A stretch of 34,703 nt of DNA, from assembly GCA_900552015.1 (NCBI GenBank), contig URXY01000015.1, positions 1 through 34,703 of the forward strand, read 5' to 3'. Of the stretch, positions 7,452 through 15,188 are shown one piece after another. This stretch comes from an uncultured Eubacteriales bacterium (GTDB lineage: Bacteria; Bacillota; Clostridia; Oscillospirales; Oscillospiraceae). Each line of letters starts with the position of its first letter. The stretch's first letter is position 1. The notes below the pieces were generated by a model. That model was not told where the DNA came from. It saw only the letters and a program-made list of their open reading frames with translations, and made no database searches. The translations under genes and the position numbers were made by a program.

Positions 7452-7509
7452 CGTTTATAAAAACTGTTATTGTGATTCCTTCGGAATATGACTATGCTTT
7501 TTATAAACG
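7452..7509. repeat. 12-bp inverted repeat in the pucR upstream region
   Basis: CGTTTATAAAAA (7452-7463) and TTTTTATAAACG (7498-7509) are exact inverses separated by 34 bp, with an inner ATTCCTTCGGAAT palindrome. The right arm ends 36 bp before the pucR-like start, a sensible place for an autoregulatory site. Confidence 0.5.
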
Positions 7510-7545
7510 AACCGCAGACGCTTTGAGAATTATTTGAGGAATAAT

Positions 7546-9114
7546 ATGCAGATATTGGTAAGGGATATTTTTCGGCTTCAATCTTTACAGACGGCTCACC
7601 TGATCGCTGGGAGAGAAGGAATTCTTCGGCCTCTTTGCGGCGGAACGATTCTGGAAATGACAGAGTTGGGGAGGGACAATGCCTCGGAATTACTGTCGTT
7701 TTCCCTTAAACCTCAGGAAATAATGATAACAGCTCTCTACAATGTAAAAAACGATGTGGAAAGTCAGTGTGACGTGATCCGCGCGCTCAACAAACTGAAT
7801 GCGGCCGGGCTGATTGTGTTTTATTACGGACTCGTGGTGCAAAAATTCGATCAGAGAGTGCTTGATTTGTGTGATGAGCTGAATTTTCCGCTTGTTGTCC
7901 TCAACTATAATGACAATAAGCACATTTCTTATGCCGATGTACTCAATGATGTGCTTTCATTGAATCGCTATGAGAACGATTCCTTCTTTCGCTCGATCAT
8001 CAGTTCCATGTGGAAAACAAAGGACAGTGGCGGGAGCATACAGGAGGGGCTTTCCCAAATTGCAAATCAGGGGGAACTGGATATTGTCATCATTGACACG
8101 CTTGCTCAGAACGCACTGTGTTCCACCATGTCGGGCAATCGTCTCAATACCTTTCTGAACAACGAGCTCTCGCGCTTGCCGTTCGATGCTTCGCGCTTTG
8201 AACTGCTGATCGACGAAACAAAATACTGCGGACGACATTATTATACGGATTATCTTGAGCTGTCCGTCCTGTTTGTTCTCAGCCAGAGACGGAAGCGGGT
8301 GGATATCGATTCTCTATTCACGTGTACCAAGCTTTGTCTGGATCTATGGAGACACGCCTTGGTGTCAACGCGCGGCGGCAATATCATCAACGCCATTATA
8401 CGAGGTGATTGGCAGCAGGCGCACAGCGATTTGGGGTATTATCGGCATGGTGATGCTGAACAATGGAACTTCCTGATTTGCAGCAGGGCTCCGTCGCTGC
8501 CGCTGATGCATGAGGTTAAGTCCCTGCTTCAAAGTGAAGGGATCGCCTTTATAAACGGCGGATATGAGCAACTCGAAATTCTGATATTCAATCGTGCGCC
8601 GGATCCGGATGCTGAAGCGCTGAACGCCTTGGTGTTATCCGCTCAAGCGGCTCAAGATCCGGCCGGACACTTTGCCTGTGCTACCAATATATCCGGAGAG
8701 AGTGAACTTTTTTCCTTGGTCAGTGAGACAGCCAAGGAATGGGCGTTCACCTGTTCACTTTATAAAAACCGTTACTGCATGGGGCGCTTTGAATTGATCG
8801 AAGCGATCGCCTGCAAGCAGGATCTGAGAAATGAAGCAGCCATTGACCGGGCACGGCAAATACTTGACCCGCTGATCGAATACGACAGACGGCGTGAAGG
8901 GGTGCTGTTGGAAACCCTGCAGATATATCTGATCGATTGCGATTGCAGCTACAAACAAACTGCGGCGCTGACTTATACGCATCAAAATACGGTGCAGTAC
9001 CGCGTTCGCAAAGCGATGTCTCTTTTGGGCGGAAATTTTGAGCAGGCCGCAGCCTTGAGCGCAGTTTTTCACGCGATCTGCCTCTATCGGCAAGATCCAC
9101 AAATATTCTCGTAA
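7546..9114 (+). CDS. PucR-family transcriptional regulator
   Basis: 522 residues. The N-terminal PucR domain starts MQILVRDIFRLQSLQTAHLI and has 'LKPQEIMITALYNVK' and 'DELNFPLVVLNYN'. A GGDEF-like central region follows. The C-terminus is the helix-turn-helix SYKQTAALTYTHQNTVQYRV, as in PucR/CdaR proteins. Members control purine, allantoin or related nitrogen catabolism in response to a metabolite. ATG 7546 follows TGAGGA; the upstream in-frame TTG at 7534 would put that site inside the gene. The next two genes on the same strand, a CodB-type permease and a DUF917 enzyme, are the likely targets. A bidirectional terminator separates it from them. Confidence 0.88.
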   Translation: MQILVRDIFRLQSLQTAHLIAGREGILRPLCGGTILEMTELGRDNASELLSFSLKPQEIMITALYNVKNDVESQCDVIRALNKLNAAGLIVFYYGLVVQKFDQRVLDLCDELNFPLVVLNYNDNKHISYADVLNDVLSLNRYENDSFFRSIISSMWKTKDSGGSIQEGLSQIANQGELDIVIIDTLAQNALCSTMSGNRLNTFLNNELSRLPFDASRFELLIDETKYCGRHYYTDYLELSVLFVLSQRRKRVDIDSLFTCTKLCLDLWRHALVSTRGGNIINAIIRGDWQQAHSDLGYYRHGDAEQWNFLICSRAPSLPLMHEVKSLLQSEGIAFINGGYEQLEILIFNRAPDPDAEALNALVLSAQAAQDPAGHFACATNISGESELFSLVSETAKEWAFTCSLYKNRYCMGRFELIEAIACKQDLRNEAAIDRARQILDPLIEYDRRREGVLLETLQIYLIDCDCSYKQTAALTYTHQNTVQYRVRKAMSLLGGNFEQAAALSAVFHAICLYRQDPQIFS

Positions 9115-9134
9115 TTACGCTACCATGATAAAGC

Positions 9135-9190
9135 AAAAATGTTTTGAAAACAAAACGCGACCCGGTTTTTTGTTTTCAAAACATTTTTTT
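9135..9190. terminator. Long bidirectional terminator after the pucR-like gene
   Basis: A perfect 21-bp stem (9135-9155 with 9168-9188) with A-run before and T-run after, so it can stop transcription on either strand. Confidence 0.8.
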
Positions 9191-9221
9191 ATTATTTAAA
9201 GCATGCTACCATAATATCACC

Positions 9222-9262
9222 TTCAATTGATGCCATCTATGATCTTCGGTTGGTCAATTGAA
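9222..9262. promoter_or_regulatory. Paired TTCAATTGA sites before the permease gene
   Basis: TTCAATTGA (9222-9230) and TCAATTGAA (9254-9262) form an inverted pair 32 bp apart, about three DNA turns, ending 28 bp before the permease start. They could be the operators of the neighbouring PucR-type regulator (inference). Confidence 0.4.
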
Positions 9263-9290
9263 AAGTCTGAGAACACGGAGGAGAAGATTT

Positions 9291-10622
9291 ATGAGTAATC
9301 CCGGAAGCGAAACCAATTATGTAAATGACTATGCAACCATACCGGTTCCCCTGGATCAACGCAGATCATCCTTTTCACTGGCAATGGTTCTGGTCGGCAG
9401 CATCATTTGCCTCAGTTCGATTTACGTTGGAGCAAGTTTCGTCGGCCAGCTTTCGTTGTCTGAGGTCGTTACCGCTTGTCTGGTCGGTAATGCAGTTCTG
9501 TCTGTGCTTGGCGGCCTGTTGAGCTATATTGGCACCAAAACCGGTGTCGGTATTGCAATGCTGATGCGCCAATCCTTTGGCGTCCTTGGTAATTACATCA
9601 TCGCTGTGCTGACAGCAATCGTTGAACTGGGTTGGTTTGGCTATCAGTGCGGCTTTTTTGGCTCCACGATCCACGCCATGTTTCCCAATGCCGGATTTAT
9701 CACCGAGCCTGTGGTCGCCGGTATCTGGGGTGGCCTGCTGATGATGACAACGGCTTTCATCGGCTACAAAGGTCTTGAACTGCTCAGCAACATCGCTTCT
9801 CCGCTTATCCTTCTCACGTGTGTTGTTGCGTGCGGTTTGGCTGCGACCCGTGTCGGCGGCATGGAACAGTTCAACCAGATCACGCTGGCGCACACTGGCA
9901 GTATGTCCACCGCGGTCGGAATCGTTTCCGTTATCGGAGCATATGCCATGGGTGCAGTTTTGCAGCCTGACCTGACCCGCTATGGTAAAAAATGTAGCGA
10001 CAGTGTTATCGGTGCCGTTTTCGGATTCATCATCGCCAATTCTTTCGTCATTATTGCCGGATTCTTTATCTGTACTGTTGCTGATACCAGTGATGTGGCA
10101 GTTGCTTTGCTGAATATTCTCGGCTCTTGGTCGCTGCTGCTGCTGATCCTTGCCCAGTGGACCACCAATGACAACAACCTCTATTATTCCTCCCTTGCAG
10201 CTGTCGTTGCTGTTCCGAAATGGAAGAAGAAGTATGTCGTAATTACATTTGGTATTATTGCGACTGTGGCCGGCGCGCTCGGTATTGTAAACTATTTTAC
10301 CACATGGCTGAGCATCCTCGGCACTGCGATCCCTCCGGTGGCCGGCATCCTCATTGTCGACTATTTCTGCGTAAAGCACCAATCCTATCGGTTCGGTGCT
10401 GGTGTTAAACACCGCTTCTGCTCCATCCCCGCACTGGTTAGCTGGGCCATCGGCTGCCTTGTAGGATATACCGTTACCTGGGGCATCGCGGCGATCAACA
10501 GCATGGTTGTTACCGCGATTATCTATATCGCTTTGTTTATGCTTTTCAAAAACGACACCAATCGCCTGTACTTTGGCGGCGAATATGTCGAGAACGCACG
10601 CGGTGAATTGGAAAAACTGTAA
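9291..10622 (+). CDS. NCS1-family nucleobase permease, CodB (cytosine permease)-like
   Basis: 443 residues with about 12 hydrophobic segments, beginning after a short soluble N-terminus. Family hallmarks include 'LSSIYVGASFVGQLS', 'ELGWFGYQCGFFG' and 'QPDLTRYGKK'. NCS1 carriers of the CodB branch import cytosine, hydantoins or similar rings by cation symport. ATG 9291 follows CGGAGGAGAAG; an earlier TTG at 9258 has no such site. It is 35 bp upstream of the DUF917 gene, so the pair is probably one operon and the carrier likely brings in the substrate of that enzyme. The actual substrate cannot be read from sequence. Confidence 0.88.
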   Translation: MSNPGSETNYVNDYATIPVPLDQRRSSFSLAMVLVGSIICLSSIYVGASFVGQLSLSEVVTACLVGNAVLSVLGGLLSYIGTKTGVGIAMLMRQSFGVLGNYIIAVLTAIVELGWFGYQCGFFGSTIHAMFPNAGFITEPVVAGIWGGLLMMTTAFIGYKGLELLSNIASPLILLTCVVACGLAATRVGGMEQFNQITLAHTGSMSTAVGIVSVIGAYAMGAVLQPDLTRYGKKCSDSVIGAVFGFIIANSFVIIAGFFICTVADTSDVAVALLNILGSWSLLLLILAQWTTNDNNLYYSSLAAVVAVPKWKKKYVVITFGIIATVAGALGIVNYFTTWLSILGTAIPPVAGILIVDYFCVKHQSYRFGAGVKHRFCSIPALVSWAIGCLVGYTVTWGIAAINSMVVTAIIYIALFMLFKNDTNRLYFGGEYVENARGELEKL

Positions 10623-10657
10623 CCAGTGTCAATATAATAACTAAAAGGAGAAGAAAA

Positions 10658-11791
10658 ATGGCTACTATGTATCTGGAAAATCAGCAGATGGCTGAAGACT
10701 TTGTTCGCGGATGCACGTTTATGGGCACAGGCGGCGGCGGCCTGCCTGCAAACGGACTGCAGTCCCTGATGAGTGAGATTAACAAGGGGACCAAGGTCGG
10801 TTGGGTCGATATGAGCGAGATCCCCGACGATGCGATGACGGCCTGCCCCTTCCTGATGGGATCTATTGCCCCTCATACGCCTGAGGTCGAAGCGGAGATG
10901 GCAGACTTTGGTTTCACTGACCCTGTATATCCTGAGAAGGAGCAGCTGGCCAAGGCTATTCAGTATCTCGGAAAGTTTTGCGACACGAAGATCGACGCGG
11001 TCGTACCCATCGAGCTGGGCGGCGCCAATACGCCCGGTGGTGTAACTGCGGGCATTATCAGCGGTGCTGTTTGTGTCGACGGTGATTATACCGGCCGCGC
11101 GATCCCTGAGATCCAGCAGACCACGCCGTATCTGCACGGCAAAACCCTCTGGCCCGTTGCGTCTGTTGATGCCTATAACGATATTTCCTATATCGAAAAC
11201 GCAAAGAACTACCGCATCGTGGAGCGAATCGGCAAGAAAATTGCCGAAAGCGCCTATGGCCTTGTCGGTCAGGCGGGCTTCCTGATGAGCGGCAAGGATA
11301 TGAAGAAGTGCATCAATCAGGGCACGCTGTCTTCCTGCTATAATATTGGCAAGATGATTCGTGAAGCGCGCGAAAGCGGCAAGGATCCCGTCGAAACCAT
11401 TGTAACCGAACTCGGCGGATGGCGTTTGGCAACCGGTGTTGTCACCGGCAAGGAAACCTGGGATGACGGCTATTACTACGGTTATCACACCATTGAGGGT
11501 TCTGGCGACGATAAGGGCAACACCTTCAAGATCTTCTTCAAAAACGAGAACCATGCCATGTGGAAAAACGACAAGCCCTATGTTTCCAGCCCCGACATCA
11601 TTGCTGTCGTCGATGCCAAGACCGGCGAACCGTATGCGAACCCCATTCTGGCGGTCGGCAATGAGGTCAGCGTGATTGGCCTGAAGGCGAACCCCGTATT
11701 CCGCACGGAAAAGGGTATCGCAATTCTTGGCCCCAGATACTTTAAGCTTGATTTCGATTATACCCCCATCGAAGAAGTGATGTCCAAGTAA
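10658..11791 (+). CDS. DUF917 family protein (S-methyl thiohydantoin desulfurase-like)
   Basis: 377 residues. The N-terminal glycine-rich signature FMGTGGGGLPANGL (about residues 21-34) and the segment 'VPIELGGANTPGG' are characteristic of DUF917, whose two domains are now named after S-methyl thiohydantoin desulfurase. Many members sit beside hydantoinases or ring permeases. The start at 10658 follows AAGGAGAAG, and the protein has full family length. It is co-oriented and close to the CodB-like carrier and behind a PucR regulator, so I infer a role in breaking down a hydantoin-like or nucleobase-like ring. No hydantoinase is present in the window. A terminator follows at 11842. Confidence 0.85.
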   Translation: MATMYLENQQMAEDFVRGCTFMGTGGGGLPANGLQSLMSEINKGTKVGWVDMSEIPDDAMTACPFLMGSIAPHTPEVEAEMADFGFTDPVYPEKEQLAKAIQYLGKFCDTKIDAVVPIELGGANTPGGVTAGIISGAVCVDGDYTGRAIPEIQQTTPYLHGKTLWPVASVDAYNDISYIENAKNYRIVERIGKKIAESAYGLVGQAGFLMSGKDMKKCINQGTLSSCYNIGKMIREARESGKDPVETIVTELGGWRLATGVVTGKETWDDGYYYGYHTIEGSGDDKGNTFKIFFKNENHAMWKNDKPYVSSPDIIAVVDAKTGEPYANPILAVGNEVSVIGLKANPVFRTEKGIAILGPRYFKLDFDYTPIEEVMSK

Positions 11792-11841
11792 TTGAGCTGC
11801 ACCGCTCGAAAATATTTCCGGGTATCAGCACTGCAAAAAAT

Positions 11842-11880
11842 AAAGTGGCTGACAGCATTGGCTGTCAGCCGCTTTAACTA
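11842..11880 (+). terminator. Terminator of the permease-DUF917 unit
   Basis: AAAGTGGCTGACAGC (11842-11856) pairs with GCTGTCAGCCGCTTT (11861-11875), loop ATTG, then a weak T/A tail. Confidence 0.65.
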
Positions 11881-12038
11881 TGTCTTTCACTTTCCCCCAC
11901 AGGCTCAACGGCCTTCGCCTTGCGGAAGCGTTGGCCGCGCAGTTTGAAGGCTGCGGCAGCGTCAAAGATGCGCTTCGGTGCGCAGCACAAGGTGGTATCC
12001 TTGAATACAAAGTAACCGTCAAAGCTAAAGGCGAATAA
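11880..12038 (+). pseudogene. Small ORF whose stop codon was hit by the IS66-family insertion
   Basis: The ATG at 11880 opens a 52-codon frame (MSFTFPHRLNGLRLAEALAA...). The last nine codons run into the IS. Removing the IS at its target duplication restores '...GGILEY' followed by TAA, a 43-residue product ending right before the terminator at 14646. The sequence looks like an amphipathic helical peptide but there is no ribosome binding site and no family I know. It may be the tail of an older, longer gene. Confidence 0.35.
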
Positions 12039-12039
12039 T

Positions 12040-12079
12040 AATCGTGCCACCCCGGGACACAAGTCGGGATGGCACGATT
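12040..12079 (-). terminator. Hairpin at the left end of the IS, after tnpC
   Basis: AATCGTGCCA (12040-12049) pairs with TGGCACGATT (12070-12079), extended by CCCG/CGGG after one mismatch. It lies about 57 bp past the tnpC stop and may end its transcript or block read-in. Confidence 0.6.
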
Positions 12080-12136
12080 TCATTTCTGTGGTATTTTGCA
12101 CTCCTGCGGCGCATTGGCGGGCGTGAACTGTTCTGC

Positions 12137-13774
12137 CTACGCCGCATCAGTTTCGCTCAGCTGTGGTGCATTTTGCAGAACCCACAGCAGATAACGGTAC
12201 GGATCAAGGCCATTCTCCTTCGCCGTTTCAATCAAGCTGTAGATCACGGCGCTGGCCTGCGCGCCACCGGGCGTATTGGCAAAGAGCCAGTTCTTCCTGC
12301 CCATCACAAAGGGCTTAATGCTGCGCTCGGCACGGTTGTTGCTCAGCTCCAGACGGCCATCCTCCAGATACCTTGTCAGGTACGGCCACTGCTCCAGCAG
12401 GTAGTGAATGGCCCTGCCCAACGCGGATTTCGGCGCTGTTTTCGCCTGCATCTCATTTGCCCATGACAACAACGCGTCTAAAACAGGCTTTGCCTGCTCC
12501 AGCCGCTTTTCATATCGTTCCTCCGGCGTCAGCTCCGCAAACGCCTGCTCCAGCTTGAAAAGTCGGGAGCAATAGCATTCGCCAATCACTGCCGGAGCGT
12601 CCCTCTGCATCTCCTTGGGCAGCGTTTGCAACGCCTCGTCAAATTTTCGCCGCGCGTGGGCCCAGCACCCAACCACCCGGATATTCTCAGGAAGCCTGTG
12701 GTATCCCTGGTATCCGTCTGCGTGCAGCCAGCCCGAGAAGCCTTTCAGGAAGGCCTCCGCATGCTCCGCTTTTCGGGTGGGCTGGTACTCATACAGCACA
12801 ACCGCCTGTTTCGCGCAGCCGCTGGTACGGTACAGCCACATGTAGGACTTGCTGGCGGAGGAACGTCCCGGCTCTTTCAGCACCTGCAGCGTTGTCTCGT
12901 CGGCGTGCAGCACAAGCTCCCTGCAAAGCTGCTCTCGCAGCACATCGTAGACCGGCCGCAGCCATTTCTCTGAGATGTTCAGCAGCCAGTTGGCCATCGT
13001 CTGCCGGGATAGCCTCAAGCCCTGGCGGTTAAACTCCTGCTCCAGACGGTACAGCGGCGAGTACATGACGAATTTCTGTGCTGCCAGATAAGCCACCGCC
13101 TCCGCAGAGGCAAAGCTGCCAGGCAGCAGCGCAGGCTCCCTCGCCGCCTTTACAATGTTGGCCTCGCCGGTCTCCTGCTCGCAGTTCTTGCAGGCGTAGG
13201 TGTAGTACACGTCCTCGCGCACCCAGAACTTTGCCGGTTTCATCATTAAGCTGCGGCGGACTTCCTTGCCAATCTCCACCAATTTGCTGCCGCAAGCAGC
13301 GCAGATTCTCTCATTCTCCGGCAAACGGTGCTCCACTACCTCGGTGGGAGTACCCTCCGGAACAACATCCAGCACATTGCCGGACTGCCGGTTGCGCTCG
13401 TGCGCCTTCACGGTGATCTGCTTCTCTGTGGCGGCTTTGGTGCCAAAGGCGTAGGCCTCCAGCTCGTTGTAGGTCAGGCTCAGCTGGTCCATGACTATCT
13501 GCTCTGCCTGCTCTGAAGAACGGCCAAACAGCTTCTTCTTGGACAGCTTCAGCTGCTCCAGCAGCCACTCATTCTGCAGTGTCAGGCTGGTGATGACCTG
13601 CGCCTGTTCCTGTTCACGGGCAGCAAGCTTTGCTTCCAATCTTGCATGCGTCTCTTCCAACTTGACGCTCTTTGCTTCCAACTGCGCATTTTCCTGCTGC
13701 AAGCGCTCATATTCCGCACGGGAAATGGTCGCCATTTCTTCCGTGTTACTTGTCTGCATTTCTCTGTTTTCCAT
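12137..13774 (-). CDS. tnpC: IS66 family transposase TnpC
   Basis: 545 residues. An N-terminal leucine-rich coiled coil (ERLQQENAQLEAKSVKLEE) is followed by KKKLFGRSSEQ and a Cys-rich zinc-binding segment (ICAACGSKL; YTYACKNC). The DDE catalytic core has LVLHADETTLQ, HADGYQGYHRL and LSNNRAERSIKPFVMGRKNW. The C-terminus is the IS66 end NGLDPYRYLLWVLQN. The start at 13774 (MENREMQ) fits the family better than the ATG at 13819. It is transcribed after tnpB with a 69-bp gap. All three acidic positions appear present. Confidence 0.93.
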   Translation of the reverse strand: MENREMQTSNTEEMATISRAEYERLQQENAQLEAKSVKLEETHARLEAKLAAREQEQAQVITSLTLQNEWLLEQLKLSKKKLFGRSSEQAEQIVMDQLSLTYNELEAYAFGTKAATEKQITVKAHERNRQSGNVLDVVPEGTPTEVVEHRLPENERICAACGSKLVEIGKEVRRSLMMKPAKFWVREDVYYTYACKNCEQETGEANIVKAAREPALLPGSFASAEAVAYLAAQKFVMYSPLYRLEQEFNRQGLRLSRQTMANWLLNISEKWLRPVYDVLREQLCRELVLHADETTLQVLKEPGRSSASKSYMWLYRTSGCAKQAVVLYEYQPTRKAEHAEAFLKGFSGWLHADGYQGYHRLPENIRVVGCWAHARRKFDEALQTLPKEMQRDAPAVIGECYCSRLFKLEQAFAELTPEERYEKRLEQAKPVLDALLSWANEMQAKTAPKSALGRAIHYLLEQWPYLTRYLEDGRLELSNNRAERSIKPFVMGRKNWLFANTPGGAQASAVIYSLIETAKENGLDPYRYLLWVLQNAPQLSETDAA

Positions 13775-13843
13775 GAGAAAATTATACCACAAGGCAGAGA
13801 GAAAAGCCAGTATTTTCAATGGTTTCCAGTCACTTTTCTCTGC

Positions 13844-14200
13844 TCAAACTGCGCTCAATCCTGTCACCGGTCGGTGGGCTTTCGGCTGTTCGATTTGCAG
13901 CCCCTCCATGAGCCAGCGGTACTGCTGCTGCGTTAAAGTCTTCACCTCGGATTCAGAGCGTGGCCATTGGTACGCGCCCTGTTCCAGTCGCTTGTACAGC
14001 AGGATAAAGCCATCTTTTTCCCAGTACAAGCCCTTGATACGGTCTCGCCGCCGTCCGCAGAACAAAAACAGTGTGTTGGTAAATGGATCCAGTTCAAACT
14101 GCTGCTGGACGAGCCGCGCCAGACCATCTATGCCTTTACGCAGATCTGTGTAGCCACAGGCGATGTAGACTTGATCTGCACCGGTGAAATCGTTCAACAT
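13844..14200 (-). CDS. tnpB: IS66 family accessory protein TnpB
   Basis: 118 residues with the family signature: VYIACGYTDLRKGIDGLA near the N-terminus, then LFLFCGRRRDRIKGLYWEKD and GFILLYKRLEQG. In IS66 elements this small protein (the 'Orf2' of IS66) is needed for full transposition, but its biochemical role is unclear. It overlaps the end of tnpA by 7 bases, indicating coupled translation. Confidence 0.93.
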   Translation of the reverse strand: MLNDFTGADQVYIACGYTDLRKGIDGLARLVQQQFELDPFTNTLFLFCGRRRDRIKGLYWEKDGFILLYKRLEQGAYQWPRSESEVKTLTQQQYRWLMEGLQIEQPKAHRPVTGLSAV

Positions 14201-14541
14201 AGGCGCAGGAGCTCCACCAGCAGTCTCAGCTGTTCTGCGTTACAACCGGGGTAAATGTCCAGACTGGCACTGCCGATACGCAGTGTGGCGCAACATTCTG
14301 AAACGTTGCGAGACATTTTCTTCGGTTCCGGCAGCTCCGCAAAAGTCACGGCCGGCACAGCGGAGCACGGTGCTTGGTCGGCAGCAGTTAACAGCTCCCG
14401 TTCCCAGCGGTAATAGGTGGATGCGTTGATTCCTTCTTGTCTGCACCACGCCCGTACCGGCAGGCCACTGCTGCGGCAATTCTGGATTTGCGCCGCCCAC
14501 TCCTGCAGCTTCGTCTGGTGCTTCAACTCTGCACTTGTCAT
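14194..14541 (-). CDS. tnpA: IS66 family accessory protein TnpA
   Basis: 115 residues; MTSAELKHQTKLQEWAAQI is followed by SGLPVRAWCRQEGINASTYY, a helix-turn-helix typical of TnpA in IS66 elements. The ATG at 14541 is preceded only by a weak GGTGTCAGG. A longer in-frame start at 14592 lies inside a long perfect palindrome. The first gene of the transposase operon, it overlaps tnpB. Confidence 0.88.
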   Translation of the reverse strand: MTSAELKHQTKLQEWAAQIQNCRSSGLPVRAWCRQEGINASTYYRWERELLTAADQAPCSAVPAVTFAELPEPKKMSRNVSECCATLRIGSASLDIYPGCNAEQLRLLVELLRLC

Positions 14542-14551
14542 CCTGACACCC

Positions 14552-14605
14552 CACAATACAATAGTTGCGGAACGTTTCGCAACGTTCCGCAACTATTGTA
14601 TTGTG
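14552..14605. repeat. Perfect 25-bp palindrome upstream of tnpA
   Basis: Two exact 25-bp arms (14552-14576, 14581-14605) around TCGC. It sits between the IS right end and the tnpA start. As RNA it would make a very stable leader hairpin, which could limit transposase expression from outside transcription. It could also act as a binding site. Confidence 0.75.
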
Positions 14606-14645
14606 CCTGTCCAGCCGCTGCTTGCTTTTACGGTTACAATACTAA

Positions 14646-14678
14646 AAAGAAAAGACACGCAAAGCGTGTCTTTTCTTT
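14646..14678. terminator. Bidirectional terminator after tRNA-Pro
   Basis: A perfect 15-bp stem, AAAGAAAAGACACGC (14646-14660) with its inverse (14664-14678), loop AAA. It ends one base before the CCA of tRNA-Pro on the minus strand. Confidence 0.8.
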
Positions 14679-14679
14679 C

Positions 14680-14755
14680 TGGTCCGAGTGGCGAGATTCG
14701 AACTCACGGCCTCATGGTCCCGAACCATGCGCGCTACCAACTGCGCTACACCCGG
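14680..14755 (-). tRNA. tRNA-Pro(CGG)
   Basis: 76 nt on the minus strand, with acceptor arms CCGGGTG/CACTCGG and CCA encoded. The anticodon stem CATGG/CCATG holds loop TTCGGGA, anticodon CGG. T loop TTCGAAT. All four arms fold. It lies beside the IS66 element and after the grd operon on the same strand. Confidence 0.93.
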
Positions 14756-14845
14756 ATATACACTTTTACACTCTGCATCGCAGAACAGTAGTATTATAAG
14801 GGTTTTCTTCCCTTCTGTCAAGTCTGGAAGCAAGATTTTTTTGGA

Positions 14846-14873
14846 AAACGGCGCGCCGTTCGGCGCGCCGTTT
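14846..14873 (-). terminator. Terminator of the glycine reductase operon
   Basis: AAACGGCGCGCC pairs with GGCGCGCCGTTT around GTTC; on the minus strand it is followed by TTTCCAAAAAAA. It sits 9 bp after the last ORF of the operon. Confidence 0.75.
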
Positions 14874-14881
14874 CATTTCCG

Positions 14882-15175
14882 TTAACCAAGCAGGACTTCC
14901 TTGGCCTTTTCCGGCTGGAAATAGCCCTTCATGTCGTACTTGTTGTAGCCGCTGTAATCGCTCAGTGCGCGGCCATCGAGGAAGTAACTGCGGATGAAGC
15001 GCTTGCCGTCCACGCTGGTCCAGTTCTCGCGGTCCCAGTGCAGATAGCCGTCCTCATCGCTCTGCTTTTCGTCGAAGACCAGATCGACCTGACGGTTGCC
15101 GTTGGCGACCAGATCGATCAGCTCCGCCGTGGTCAGATCCAACTCCGTCTTCTTTACGGTGTCTTTCACCAGCAT
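14882..15175 (-). CDS. Unrecognised 97-residue protein at the end of the grd operon
   Basis: The ATG at 15175 follows AAGGAGGAAAACGCA, a very good ribosome binding site, 13 bp after the grdD stop and before the operon terminator. It is therefore very likely a translated part of the operon. The sequence is acidic and aromatic (for example 'DEDGYLHWDRENWTSVDG' and 'FIRSYFLDGRALSDYSGYNK'), soluble, with no cysteine, membrane segment or known motif. It is not one of the classical grd products (X, A-E) or the thioredoxin genes. Its position suggests a helper or ligand-binding role in glycine reduction (inference). Confidence 0.8.
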   Translation of the reverse strand: MLVKDTVKKTELDLTTAELIDLVANGNRQVDLVFDEKQSDEDGYLHWDRENWTSVDGKRFIRSYFLDGRALSDYSGYNKYDMKGYFQPEKAKEVLLG

Positions 15176-15188
15176 TGCGTTTTCCTCC

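Larger units (their letters stand above)
12012..14637 (-). mobile_element. IS66-family insertion sequence, complete
   Basis: A 2626-bp element with three genes in the usual order tnpA-tnpB-tnpC on the minus strand. Ends start GTAACCGT: inward from 12012 GTAACCGTCAAAGC and inward from 14637 GTAACCGTAAAAGC, agreeing with the 5'-GTAA ends of the family. The flanks AATACAAA (12004-12011) and AATACTAA (14638-14645) match in 7 of 8 positions, an 8-bp target duplication. All three ORFs are open, so the element may be active. Confidence 0.85.

Noticed and set aside
11874..12101. Minus-strand 75-residue ORF across the left IS boundary
   Set aside because: It spans the IS end and the hairpin, has no start signal, and the opposite strand gives a better explanation.
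14684..14755. tRNA-Pro as the intact partner of the tRNA fragment at 5549-5574
   Set aside because: Its T stem and acceptor sequence (CACTCGGACCA) differ from the fragment (TCACCTCCA), so they cannot be the two ends of one insertion.
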